Position numbers and translations under genes: made by a program
Notes under the pieces: model-generated
What the model was told of the DNA's origin: nothing
What the model saw: the letters and a program-made list of their open reading frames with translations, nothing else
Database searches by the model: none
In this document: in pieces, positions 16,205 to 28,000 of the stretch
Layout: each line of letters starts with the position of its first letter
Numbering within the stretch: position 1 is the first letter of the stretch
NCBI GenBank assembly: GCA_029880325.1
Contig: JAOUOP010000071.1
Location: 1-35,414, forward strand
DNA from: Myxococcales bacterium
GTDB taxonomy: Bacteria; Myxococcota_A; Polyangia; Polyangiales; JAFGIB01
Direction of reading: 5' to 3'
DNA: 35,414 nucleotides

Positions 16205-16218
16205 GCCCAAACATGGGC
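16205..16218 (-). terminator. Weak hairpin after metH
   Basis: GCCCA-TGTT-TGGGC on the minus strand starts 5 bp after the metH stop codon. The stem is only 5 bp and no U-tract follows, so termination is a guess. Confidence 0.3.
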
Positions 16219-16222
16219 AAGC

Positions 16223-19900
<3,678 letters not shown>

Positions 19901-19930
19901 GGGGCTTGATCTCCGGGCTCGAGGCGTCGG

Positions 19931-20863
19931 TCACGCCTTTTTGTGGGCGACTGCGGTGACGACCTCGAAGTGGGGTCGCCGCGCTTCGCGGGAGGTGATG
20001 GCGGCGCGCTCGACGCGCAGGCCGGCTTCTAGCAACATCTTCTTGACTGCGGAAGGCGACAGCCCCCCGCGCACGTGGCCGAAACCAGCGGTCAGCTCCA
20101 GGGCCTGATGGGGCGCCAGGGTCACCAGGCACAGGCTGCCGCCGGGGCGCAAAACGCGGGCGGCTTCGGACAGCGCCTGGCCCGGGGTTTCGGAGTAGCT
20201 CAGCACGTTGAGCATCAGCACGCGGTCGAAGCGGGCTTGCTCGAACGGCAGCGCGTGCATGTCGCCACACAGACTGCGCACATTGTCGAAGCGAGCGAGA
20301 CGCTCGGCGGCGGCGGCGCTGACGCGGGGACTCTGATCGAGGCAGGTCAAGCTCGCGCACTCGGGCGCCAACAGCTCGGCGATGGCGCCATCGCCCGAGC
20401 CCACATCGAGCACGTCGCCAAGCTGCAGCAGCGCCGTCAGCGCCCGGCAGGTGGCCTCCCACGTGCGCCCCGGCGAGTAGTGCCGCTCCATGGCTCCAGC
20501 CACCGCATCGGGCCAGCTGGCGCCCTGGGCACGGCCGCGCACCACGCGCTCGGCGCGCTTGAGGTCGCGCTTGAGGTCGCGATCGTCGAGCTGGGCCGCC
20601 ACCGCCTCCCACAGCCGCGCGAAGGTCTCGGGCAGCTTCGCCGCGCGCCGGTAGAAGGCCGCCGTGCCGACGCGGCGGTCGATGACCAGCCCCGCCTCCC
20701 GCAGCTTGCCCAGGTGGGTCGAGACGCGCGACTGGGTCAGCCCGGTCACCTCCACCAGCTCACCCACCGTCATCTCGTGAACCCCGAGCAGCGACAAAAG
20801 CCGTAACCGCGAGGGCTCGCCGAGCAGCTGCAGCGAATCGCTGGTGGTTTCCAGGGCGCCCAT
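19931..20863 (-). CDS. ArsR-type regulator fused to SAM-dependent methyltransferase
   Basis: A 310-residue two-domain protein. Residues 8-75 form a winged helix of the ArsR/SmtB type (LLGEPSRLRLLSLLG, LTQSRVSTHLGKLREAGLV, FYRR). Residues 130-300 form a class I methyltransferase with motif I VLDVGSGDGAIAELL (151-165), acidic motif CLDQSP, and VLRPGGSLCLVTLAPH. It lies directly upstream of metH and divergent from a TSUP permease. In some Proteobacteria an ArsR-family protein, SahR, controls metH and other SAM-cycle genes in response to S-adenosylhomocysteine. This fusion could sense SAM/SAH through its methyltransferase domain (inference). No metal-binding CxC motif is visible in the HTH part, which argues against arsenic or metal sensing. 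Confidence 0.9.
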   Translation of the reverse strand: MGALETTSDSLQLLGEPSRLRLLSLLGVHEMTVGELVEVTGLTQSRVSTHLGKLREAGLVIDRRVGTAAFYRRAAKLPETFARLWEAVAAQLDDRDLKRDLKRAERVVRGRAQGASWPDAVAGAMERHYSPGRTWEATCRALTALLQLGDVLDVGSGDGAIAELLAPECASLTCLDQSPRVSAAAAERLARFDNVRSLCGDMHALPFEQARFDRVLMLNVLSYSETPGQALSEAARVLRPGGSLCLVTLAPHQALELTAGFGHVRGGLSPSAVKKMLLEAGLRVERAAITSREARRPHFEVVTAVAHKKA

Positions 20864-20883
20864 GATTCAACCAATAAATCCCT

Positions 20884-20903
20884 TTATCCGGATGAACGGA
20901 TAA
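20884..20903. promoter_or_regulatory. Inverted repeat, likely operator of the ArsR-methyltransferase
   Basis: TTATCCG-(6 bp)-CGGATAA lies 21 bp upstream of the regulator start and about 90 bp upstream of the divergent TSUP start, in a locally AT-rich patch. Nested within it is ATCCGGAT (20886-20893). Spacing and symmetry suit a dimeric winged-helix regulator, so autoregulation and control of both directions are plausible. Confidence 0.6.
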
Positions 20904-20992
20904 TAGCGTATCGCGGGCGACGCGCAACTGCGGAGCGGCGCTTTGGTCCCGCTTGCCAAGGGGCGCGCGCCGCGGTGTAGATTCGCCGCCTG

Positions 20993-21757
20993 ATGGCCTC
21001 TGGTCTCGAGCTTTGGCAAGTGCTGGCGCTGGCGATGGCCGGCGCGGCTGCCGGCTTCATCAACGTGGTGGCCGGCGGCGGCTCGCTGCTGACGATGCCG
21101 CTGATGATCTTCCTGGGCCTTTCGCCCAACGCGGCCAACGGCAGCGCGCGGGTCGCGATTCTGGTGCAGAACCTGGCGGCGGTGCTGCGCTATCGGCGCG
21201 CCGGCAAGCTGGAGCTGTCCCTGATCAAGCGCCTGCTACCGCCGCTGCTTGTCGGCGCCAGCGCCGGAGCCTGGGCCGCGACCGTGATCGACCCGGCGGG
21301 CTTTCGGGCGTTGCTCGGCTGGATCATGCTGGGCTGCGCGGCCCTGGTGGTGTTCGATCCCAGCCGCCTGATGGGCCGCGAAGCAGCCAGCACCCGACGC
21401 CCGGCCTCGGCGGCGCGACTTTGGCCGACCCTGCTCGTGATCGGCTTCTACGGCGGCATGATCCAGGCGGGCGTCGGCTACTTGATCCTTTCGGGGCTGA
21501 CTCTCGTGCTGGGCCTGGAGCTGCTCGAAGCCAACGTGATGAAGGTGGTGCTCGTTTTCGCATATACCCCCATCGCGCTTCTGTTCTTCCTCTCCGAGGG
21601 TCTGGTCGATGCGACGGCGGCGATTTCGCTGGCAGCGGGTCAAGCCCTCGGGGGCTGGCTCGGTGCCAGCGCCGCGCTGAAGCGGGGTGCGGGGCTGATC
21701 CGGGCGATGCTGGCGATGGTGATCGTGGTCAGCGGCATCAAGCTGCTGTGGTTTTGA
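20993..21757 (+). CDS. TSUP (TauE/SafE-type) family permease
   Basis: A 254-residue inner-membrane protein with about eight helices. The start GAAAGFINVVAGGGSLLTMPLMIFLGLSPNAANGSARVAI is the family signature, repeated more weakly in the second half (GFYGGMIQAGVGYLILSGLTLVLGLELLEANVMKVV). TSUP proteins move sulfite, sulfoacetate, taurine-derived or other organic anions. The exact substrate is unknown. It is divergent from the ArsR-methyltransferase/metH unit and shares its palindromic intergenic region, which hints at a sulfur or methionine link (inference). It ends 6 bp from the converging small gene. Confidence 0.93.
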   Translation: MASGLELWQVLALAMAGAAAGFINVVAGGGSLLTMPLMIFLGLSPNAANGSARVAILVQNLAAVLRYRRAGKLELSLIKRLLPPLLVGASAGAWAATVIDPAGFRALLGWIMLGCAALVVFDPSRLMGREAASTRRPASAARLWPTLLVIGFYGGMIQAGVGYLILSGLTLVLGLELLEANVMKVVLVFAYTPIALLFFLSEGLVDATAAISLAAGQALGGWLGASAALKRGAGLIRAMLAMVIVVSGIKLLWF

Positions 21758-21763
21758 CGGGCT

Positions 21764-21934
21764 TCACCCCCGGTGCTCCCGCCCCTTGATCTCATCCAGT
21801 AACTGCGAGGTAATTTCCCTGAGACCGCGCTCGGCGGCGGCGGCCTCGGCGCGCTTTTTCACCAGCGGGCGGATGAAAAAGGGCACCTTGCGCAGGCGGG
21901 CTTCGGCCTCGGGTTGCCACTTGATCTTGCTCAC
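21764..21934 (-). CDS. Small PCP_red-like protein
   Basis: A 56-residue protein (SKIKWQPEAEARLRKVPFF then IRPLVKKRAEAAAAERGLREITSQLL) that matches the pattern of the PCP_red domain: W-x-P-E-A-E-x-R-L-x-x-V-P-x-F-x-R and a second helix with ERG-x-x-x-I-T. This domain is best known from the C-terminus of the light-independent protochlorophyllide reductase B subunit but also occurs alone in non-phototrophs. The start is GTG with a strong AAAGGAGG site 6 nt upstream. The frame is open further upstream, but only this start has a ribosome site. It lies 20 bp behind the patatin-like gene, so it is probably co-transcribed. Its role is unknown. Confidence 0.8.
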   Translation of the reverse strand: MSKIKWQPEAEARLRKVPFFIRPLVKKRAEAAAAERGLREITSQLLDEIKGREHRG

Positions 21935-21954
21935 GGAGGGCCTCCTTTCTCTGC

Positions 21955-23085
21955 TCAGAGCGGTTGTAGGCGATCGACGAAGCGGCCGCTTTGCAGGTCC
22001 TCGAGCAGCTGCTCGCCCAGGGCTTCGCTCTGCCCCAGGGCTTGGGTCCAGCGCTCGATGCGCTCCTCGGGGGCGTCGACGAAGTCCAGGAAATCGTCGC
22101 GGGTGGGCACGCGGCCGCCCGGCAGGGATGAAATCCACGCGTCACTCGGATGCACCAGGAGCAGGTCCTCGAGCCATGGGGCCCGCGGACGCCTGAAGGG
22201 CAGCTGCTTGTCGAACCAGGTGGGCGAGAGGCGGCGCTGGTGCAGAAAGAGCAGCGCCACCCCGTCGCCGCCGGTGCCGAGCGGTTGGTTGATGTGGTAG
22301 TCGGTGATGCCGCCGTCGATGTAACCGCCCGTGGGCGCGCCCGCGATGTCGCGGACCGGCGCCATGTAGAGCGGGACGGTGCCGCTGGCGAGCAGGGCCT
22401 GGCGTATGTTGTCGCCCTCGAGCTGAACGCGCGCCGCCGTCAAAGGCTGCAGCAGGGGATGGGCCGCCGATCCCTGTCTGCGGTGAAACAGTGTGCGCTC
22501 GAAGAAGAGCCCGGCGGCGCGCGAGCCCAGTAGGTTCAGCGCGGCGGCAGCACCCATGCCGAGCATCTGCAAGGGCCGACTGGCCGAGCCGGTGGCGCCC
22601 CGGGCGCGCACGGCGATCACCGCCAGCTCCAGCTCGGCATGGCCCAGGGCGTGCTCCGCGTCGGAGTCCGGGAAGACCTCGGCCAAAAGCTCACGGTAGG
22701 CGGCGCTGACCTCGTCGTTGCCCACATCGCGCGCGAAACGCTGGCGGATGTAGCCGTGGGCCAGGGCCCTATGGGTGGCCTGCGGGTCGCGCGCACACAG
22801 GGCCATGGAACGCCAGGCGCCGGCCGACGCGCCCAAAAGCAGCAGCGGTCGCCGCCGCTCGCTCAGCAAGCCCGAGGCCATCAGCGCCCGGTCCATGCCG
22901 GCGACGGCAAGCCACTTGGGCCCGGCCGCCGGCGCGATCAGGGCCCGCAAGGTGTCGGCGCTGAGGCCCTGCTGACGCAGGGTCTGTAGCGCCCTCGGGC
23001 CGGCTCGGTAACAGAGGTCCACGGCGCAGGTGGTGACCCGGCAAGGCCCACGGCACAAGCGAAATCCGCCGGCGAGCAGCTCCAT
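21955..23085 (-). CDS. Patatin-like phospholipase/acyl hydrolase
   Basis: A 376-residue protein of the patatin superfamily. The nucleophile elbow LLGASAGAW gives Ser87, and YIDGGITDYHINQPL gives Asp257 of the Ser-Asp dyad. The oxyanion region is APAAGPKWLAVAGMDRAL instead of the common GGGxRG, as in a subgroup of bacterial patatin-like proteins. No clear signal peptide is visible, though the N-terminus has several cysteines. The start is uncertain: ATG at 23085 is the first good candidate, and the open frame continues 42 codons upstream into the operator region. It is divergent from the Baeyer-Villiger monooxygenase gene. The substrate is likely an acyl lipid or ester. Confidence 0.85.
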   Translation of the reverse strand: MELLAGGFRLCRGPCRVTTCAVDLCYRAGPRALQTLRQQGLSADTLRALIAPAAGPKWLAVAGMDRALMASGLLSERRRPLLLLGASAGAWRSMALCARDPQATHRALAHGYIRQRFARDVGNDEVSAAYRELLAEVFPDSDAEHALGHAELELAVIAVRARGATGSASRPLQMLGMGAAAALNLLGSRAAGLFFERTLFHRRQGSAAHPLLQPLTAARVQLEGDNIRQALLASGTVPLYMAPVRDIAGAPTGGYIDGGITDYHINQPLGTGGDGVALLFLHQRRLSPTWFDKQLPFRRPRAPWLEDLLLVHPSDAWISSLPGGRVPTRDDFLDFVDAPEERIERWTQALGQSEALGEQLLEDLQSGRFVDRLQPL

Positions 23086-23146
23086 CGTGCGGATTTCGTA
23101 CACCGGGCGAGCGCCCGAGTGTGCGCCCGATCGACCGCAGCCTCTC

Positions 23147-23164
23147 ACTGACAAAGCTGTCAGT
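23147..23164. promoter_or_regulatory. TetR-like palindrome between patatin and BVMO genes
   Basis: ACTGACA-AAGC-TGTCAGT is a perfect 7-bp inverted repeat with a 4-bp centre, in the 143-bp divergent intergenic region. The form is typical of TetR-family operators. No TetR gene is present in the window, so the regulator would be encoded elsewhere. It could control both genes. Confidence 0.55.
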
Positions 23165-23228
23165 AACGTTTGAATTCTCTTCGAAACTGCGGCATGACCA
23201 CGGGGCCACACCGCACGAGGTAACGTAG

Positions 23229-25040
23229 TTGACCACCACGCCTGACCCCATCGACCACGAAGCGCTACGCACGAAGTACCTCGAGGAGCGCGACAAGCGT
23301 CTGCGGCCCGACGGTAATGACCAATACATCGAGCCCAGCGGCCGCTACGCCCACTTCCTCGACGATCCCTACGTGACGCCGAAGGAGCGGGAGCCCCTGA
23401 CCGACGAGGTGACGGTGGCGCTGATCGGCGGCGGCTTTTCGGGGCTGACCGCCGGCGCGCGGCTCAAGGAAGCGGGCGTCGAGGACGTGCGCATCGTCGA
23501 GGGCGGCGGCGACGTGGGCGGCGTCTGGTACTGGAATCGCTATCCGGGCGCCATGTGCGACACCGCAGCCATGATCTACCTGCCGCTGCTCGAAGAGACC
23601 GGCTACATGCCGAGCAAGAAATACACCTTCGCGCCCGAGATCTTCGGCCACGCCAAGCGCATCGCCGAGCAGTACAAGCTCTACGACAAGGCACTCTTTT
23701 CGACCCAGGTCACCAAGCTGGAGTGGGATGCCGCAAGCTCCCGCTGGATCGTGCACACCGATCGCGGCGACGCCTTCCGCGCCCAATTCGTGGCCATGGG
23801 CACAGGTCCCCTCAACCGCCCCAAGCTGCCGGGCATCGAGGGCATCGAGAGCTTCGAGGGCCACGCCTTCCACACCAGCCGCTGGGACTACGACTACACC
23901 GGCGGCGATCCGAACGGCGCCCTGATGGAAAAGCTCGCCGACAAGCGCGTGGCCATCATCGGCACCGGCGCCACCGCCGTGCAGTGCATCGGGCCGCTGG
24001 CCAAGGCCGCCAAGGCCCTCTACGTATTCCAGCGCACGCCTTCTTCGGTCGACGTGCGCAACAACCACGAGATCGACCCCGAGTGGTTCAAGACCCTGGG
24101 ACCCGGCTGGCAGAAAGAGTGGCTGGAGAATTTCGCCACCCTGCAGACCGGCGGCATGGCCAATGAGGACCTGGTCAAAGATGGCTGGACCGACATCGCC
24201 CAGCGCATCCGCGGCCGCATGATCGAGCGCTGGAAGCAGGCCGGCGGCGCCCAGATCGACGCCGACTTCCTGCGCCGCGCCTTCGAGGAATGCGACGACG
24301 AGAAGATGACCGAGATCCGGGCGCGCGTGGAGTCGATCGTCGAGGACAAGGCAACCGCCGAGGCGCTCAAGCCCTGGTATCGCCAGCTGTGCAAGCGCCC
24401 CTGCTTTCACGACGAGTACCTGCAGGCCTACAACGAGCCCGGCACCCACCTGATCGACACCGACGGCAAGGGTGTCCAGCGCATGGACAAGACCGGCATC
24501 TGGGTCGGCGACACGCACTACGAAGTCGACTGCATCATCTTCGCCTCCGGCTTCTCCTTCGGCAGCGATCAAATCCGCGGCACCGGCTTTACCACCGTGG
24601 GCCGTGACGGCCTCGACCTGGGCGATCGTTGGGCCGAGGGCATGCAAACGCTGCACGGCATGCATGTGCACGGCTTCCCGAACCTCTTCGTGATCGGTCC
24701 CAACCAGGGTGCCTTCCTGATCTCGAACATCACCCACAACCTCACCGAGGCCGGCACCACCATCGCCTCCGTGGTGGCCCATGCGCGGAAAGAGGGCGCC
24801 CAGGAGGTCGAGGTGACCCCGGAGGCCGAGCAGGCCTGGGTCTCGCAGTTCCAGGGCAACCGCCCGGGCTTTTTGGGCAACCCCGACTGCACGCCCGGCT
24901 ACTACAACAACGAAGGCGCCCCCATCGGCCCCCGCGAACGCCTCAACGCCGCCGGCTACCCCAAGGGCCCGGTCGCGTTTTTCAAGTACCTCGAGGCCTG
25001 GCGCGACTCCGGGGACTTCGAGGGCCTCGAGTTTCGTTAG
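23229..25040 (+). CDS. Type I Baeyer-Villiger monooxygenase
   Basis: A 603-residue flavoprotein that is expected to use FAD, NADPH and O2 to turn ketones into esters or lactones. It has the first Rossmann motif GGGFSG (67-72), the GGVWYWNRYPGAMCD segment (97-111), the BVMO fingerprint FEGHAFHTSRW (209-219), with Asp after Trp as in phenylacetone-type enzymes, and the NADPH Rossmann motif GTGATA (245-250). Length and the N-terminal extension (EALRTKYLEERDKRLR, FLDDPYV) match the longer cyclopentadecanone/phenylacetone monooxygenase group. The start is TTG with GAGG about 9 nt upstream. The substrate is unknown. It is divergent from the patatin-like hydrolase and shares its palindrome. Confidence 0.93.
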   Translation: MTTTPDPIDHEALRTKYLEERDKRLRPDGNDQYIEPSGRYAHFLDDPYVTPKEREPLTDEVTVALIGGGFSGLTAGARLKEAGVEDVRIVEGGGDVGGVWYWNRYPGAMCDTAAMIYLPLLEETGYMPSKKYTFAPEIFGHAKRIAEQYKLYDKALFSTQVTKLEWDAASSRWIVHTDRGDAFRAQFVAMGTGPLNRPKLPGIEGIESFEGHAFHTSRWDYDYTGGDPNGALMEKLADKRVAIIGTGATAVQCIGPLAKAAKALYVFQRTPSSVDVRNNHEIDPEWFKTLGPGWQKEWLENFATLQTGGMANEDLVKDGWTDIAQRIRGRMIERWKQAGGAQIDADFLRRAFEECDDEKMTEIRARVESIVEDKATAEALKPWYRQLCKRPCFHDEYLQAYNEPGTHLIDTDGKGVQRMDKTGIWVGDTHYEVDCIIFASGFSFGSDQIRGTGFTTVGRDGLDLGDRWAEGMQTLHGMHVHGFPNLFVIGPNQGAFLISNITHNLTEAGTTIASVVAHARKEGAQEVEVTPEAEQAWVSQFQGNRPGFLGNPDCTPGYYNNEGAPIGPRERLNAAGYPKGPVAFFKYLEAWRDSGDFEGLEFR

Positions 25041-25057
25041 TTTCGCGCGGCGCGACG

Positions 25058-25082
25058 CTGCCGCCTGCGCCGGTGGCGGCAG
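25058..25082. terminator. Hairpin between converging BVMO and cytochrome genes
   Basis: CTGCCGCC (25058-25065) pairs with GGCGGCAG (25075-25082) across a 9-nt loop, in the 54-bp gap between two converging genes. The stem is strong and symmetric, so it could serve both strands, but no T-run follows on either side. Confidence 0.5.
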
Positions 25083-25094
25083 GCCCCTACGGCG

Positions 25095-28000
25095 TCAAGC
25101 CCCGGGAGCTGTAGGGCGAGCTGTAGGGCGCCGGCGGCGCAGGCATAGGGCAGCCAGCAGCAGCAGGGCCGCAAAGCCTCCTGGCGCCGCCGGCCGCGAG
25201 GTGGCGCCTGCGATGCGGCAGCCGCAGCCTTCCGACGCGCCGGAGGTCGCCTCCGTCGCGGCGTCGGAGGCGGCGTCACCGCCGGCTGCCACAGCCCCGT
25301 CCGCCGCTGCTGCAGCGCTACCGCCGGCAGCTCCCGCCACACCCGCAGCGCCCGCAGCCGCAGCGCCTCCAGCACCCGCTGCGGCCATCCCACCGCCAGC
25401 GCCAGCCGCAGCGGCATCGAAGCCGTCGGAAGCGACTGCAGCGTCGCTGACAGCGCTATCACTCGCAGCCGCGTCGGCCACGCCATCGCTGCCAGCATCC
25501 TGATCGCCGACGGCAGCATCCATCGGCGACGGCGCCAGGCATACCCCCGCCTGGCAGCTACCCAGACTGCAAGCGCTACCGTCGGTAGCTGACGGTGAAG
25601 AACACAGGCCGCTACTCGGATCGCACTGGCCAACCAGGTGGCACTCGTCGAGCGCGATGCATACCGTCGCCGCGCCGCCGCCGCAGCTCCCTGCGCTGCA
25701 GAATTCACCGCTGGTGCACCCATCGCCGTCGTCGCAGGCCGGCGTGCCCGTCTTTGCCGGATTGCTGCACGCACCCGTATCCGGATCGCATACGCCGACA
25801 TCGTGGCACTGACTGAGCGCCACGCACACAATCGCCGTGCCACTTCCGCAGGCGCCGCCGCTGCAATACTCCCCCGTCGTGCAGCCGTTCCCGTCGTCGC
25901 AGGCGGGGGTGCCGGCTTTCACCGGATTGCTGCACAGCCCCGTCGCCGGATCGCACACGCCCGCCTCGTGACACGGGCCCAGCGCGGTACACACCGTCGC
26001 CGCGCCGCCGCCGCAGCTGCCTCCGCTGCAGAATTCACCGCTGGTGCAGCCATCGCCGTCGTCGCACGCGGGGGTGCCGGCTTTCACCGGATTGCTGCAC
26101 AGCCCCGTCGCCGGTTCGCACGTGCCCGCATCGTGGCACTGGCTCAGCGCCGTGCACACCGTCGCCGTGCCGCCGCCGCAGCTGCCCCCGCTGCAAAATT
26201 CACCGCTGGTGCAGCCGTCGCCGTCGTCGCAGGCGGGGGTGCCGGCTTTCACCGGATTGCTGCACAGCCCCGTCGCCGGATCGCACGTGCCCGCATCGTG
26301 GCATTGGCCCAGCGCCGTGCACACCGTCACCGTGCCGCCTCCGCAGCTGCCTCCGCTGCAGAACTCGCCGCTGGTGCAGCCGTCGCCGTCGTCGCAGGCG
26401 GGGGTGCCGGCTTTCACCGGGTTGCTGCACACGCCCGTGTCCGGGTCGCACGTGCCCGCGTCGTGGCATTGGCCCAGCGCCGTACACACCGTCGCCGTGC
26501 CGCCTCCACAGCTGCCCCCGCTGCAGAACTCGCCACTGGTGCACCCATCGCCGTCATCGCACGCCGGCATGCCCGTCTTTTCCGGATTGCTGCACACGCC
26601 TGTCGCCGGGTTGCACACGCCGGCGTCGTGGCACTGGCCCAGGGCCGTGCAGATCACGGGGCTTCCCGCGCTGCAGCTACCACCCGAGCAGGTGTCGCCC
26701 AGGGTGCAGAGATCGCCGTCCTCGCAGCCCTGCCCGTCGGAGCCGCTTTGGGCGCAGGGATCGCCGATGGTGCCCCAGGTGGCCGAGGCCACTTCGATGG
26801 GCGCCGCTCCGGGCACCGCACGGTTGTGATCCCACAGCGCCCAGATGGTGTCGCCCCAGGCGGCGAGCGCAGAGAAGAAGCCGTCGCTCTGGGCCACGTA
26901 GGCGCTACCCTCGCCGGAGGGCGTCGGCGAGCCCAGGCTGCTGGCGTCGCCGTTGACCTCGTCGCGCAGGAACTCCACGTACTCGCGCGTGGTGGTCTGG
27001 TAATAGAGGGTGACCTCGACGCCATCGGCGCCGCTGGCAACCGTGAGTTCTTGCAGATCGTAGCCGCCAGTGTATTCCGCGGCGCTGTAGAGCCCGGTGT
27101 CCACGCTGCCGCCGGTGACCGGCTCGCATAGACGTGCAGCCGCCTCGTCGATGCGAAAGCCGAGCGGCGGGATGCGGTTGTCCTTGTAGCGACCGTCGGC
27201 CAGGGCGAAGTGAAAACTGTGGCTCTCGCCGGTCAGGGAGCTCGACGAAACCACCTCGTAGACCAGGTCGTCGCGATGGCTCTCGCCGGTACCAAGCGCC
27301 GGGCTGCTGGGCGAAAAGCCGGTGGGCAGACCGCGCAGGGTGGAGGCCACCGAGTCGTAGGGGTTGATCTCCTCGACGACCGCGCCAGCCTTGTAGACGC
27401 GGATGTTGACGAACAGCCGCCGCCCCTCCGGATAGCCGGTCAGGAGCTTGTGACCGGTTTGATTTTGCACGCGGAAGGATAGCGCGCCGCTGCCGGCGTC
27501 ATAACTCAGAGCTTCGATGGCGGCAGCGCGAGCGAGGGTTGCAAGCGCGCGATTGGCACCTGCGAGCAAGGGCCCGGGGTGCAGGCCGTCGCCAACCGTG
27601 AGGTTCATGGTCAGCTCGGCTTCACGCCCGGAAAGCAGCGCCGCATTGGTGGCGTCGTAGTTGGGCGAGCCCACCACCGTGCTGGCCAGGATGTAGGGCA
27701 CGAGGTAGTTTGCGCCCGTCAGATCGTGCAGCGGCTGGGGGCTGCCCGGATGGGCGACGCTCCCGTCGGGGCGCAGCGGAGCGCCGGCCTTGTTGCAGCC
27801 GAACCCCGGCGTCGCCGGCATGTGGCAGTCCTGGCAGCTGGCGATGAGATTGCCCGGATGCCGCGTGTCGAAGCTCTCCGGTGCAAAGGGCCCGAGCCCG
27901 GCAGCGCCGGCGCCCACGCCATAACTGGAAAGCAAGAACTCGCTGAAGGTGCGTTCCACGTGCCCATAGCTGTGAGCTGACTGCGACTCGGAGGCCAGCA

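Larger units (their letters stand above)
15835..16222. other. Region with a degraded gene fragment between lipoprotein and metH
   Basis: No intact gene is supported. On the minus strand it carries the start of a short-chain dehydrogenase-like frame (15944-16048), which continues past RGARG into unrelated sequence (GLWWHESCYITVYEDF) overlapping the lipoprotein start. On the plus strand the long open frame is only antisense. Confidence 0.5.

Noticed and set aside
20864..20992. A cobalamin or SAM riboswitch ahead of the metH unit
   Set aside because: The 129-bp region is short and I could not find a B12-box or SAM-riboswitch core. The visible signal is a DNA-type inverted repeat.
23229..25040. 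A natural-product gene cluster centred on the Baeyer-Villiger monooxygenase
   Set aside because: No polyketide synthase, NRPS, terpene cyclase or tailoring set is present in the window.
25510..26710. CRISPR-like periodic repeats
   Set aside because: The period is 165 bp with no distinct spacers, and the whole unit is conserved coding sequence.
25638..27131. Plus-strand open frames with regular repeats over the cytochrome repeat region
   Set aside because: They are the complement of the Cys-rich repeats, and the periodicity is explained by the minus-strand coding array.
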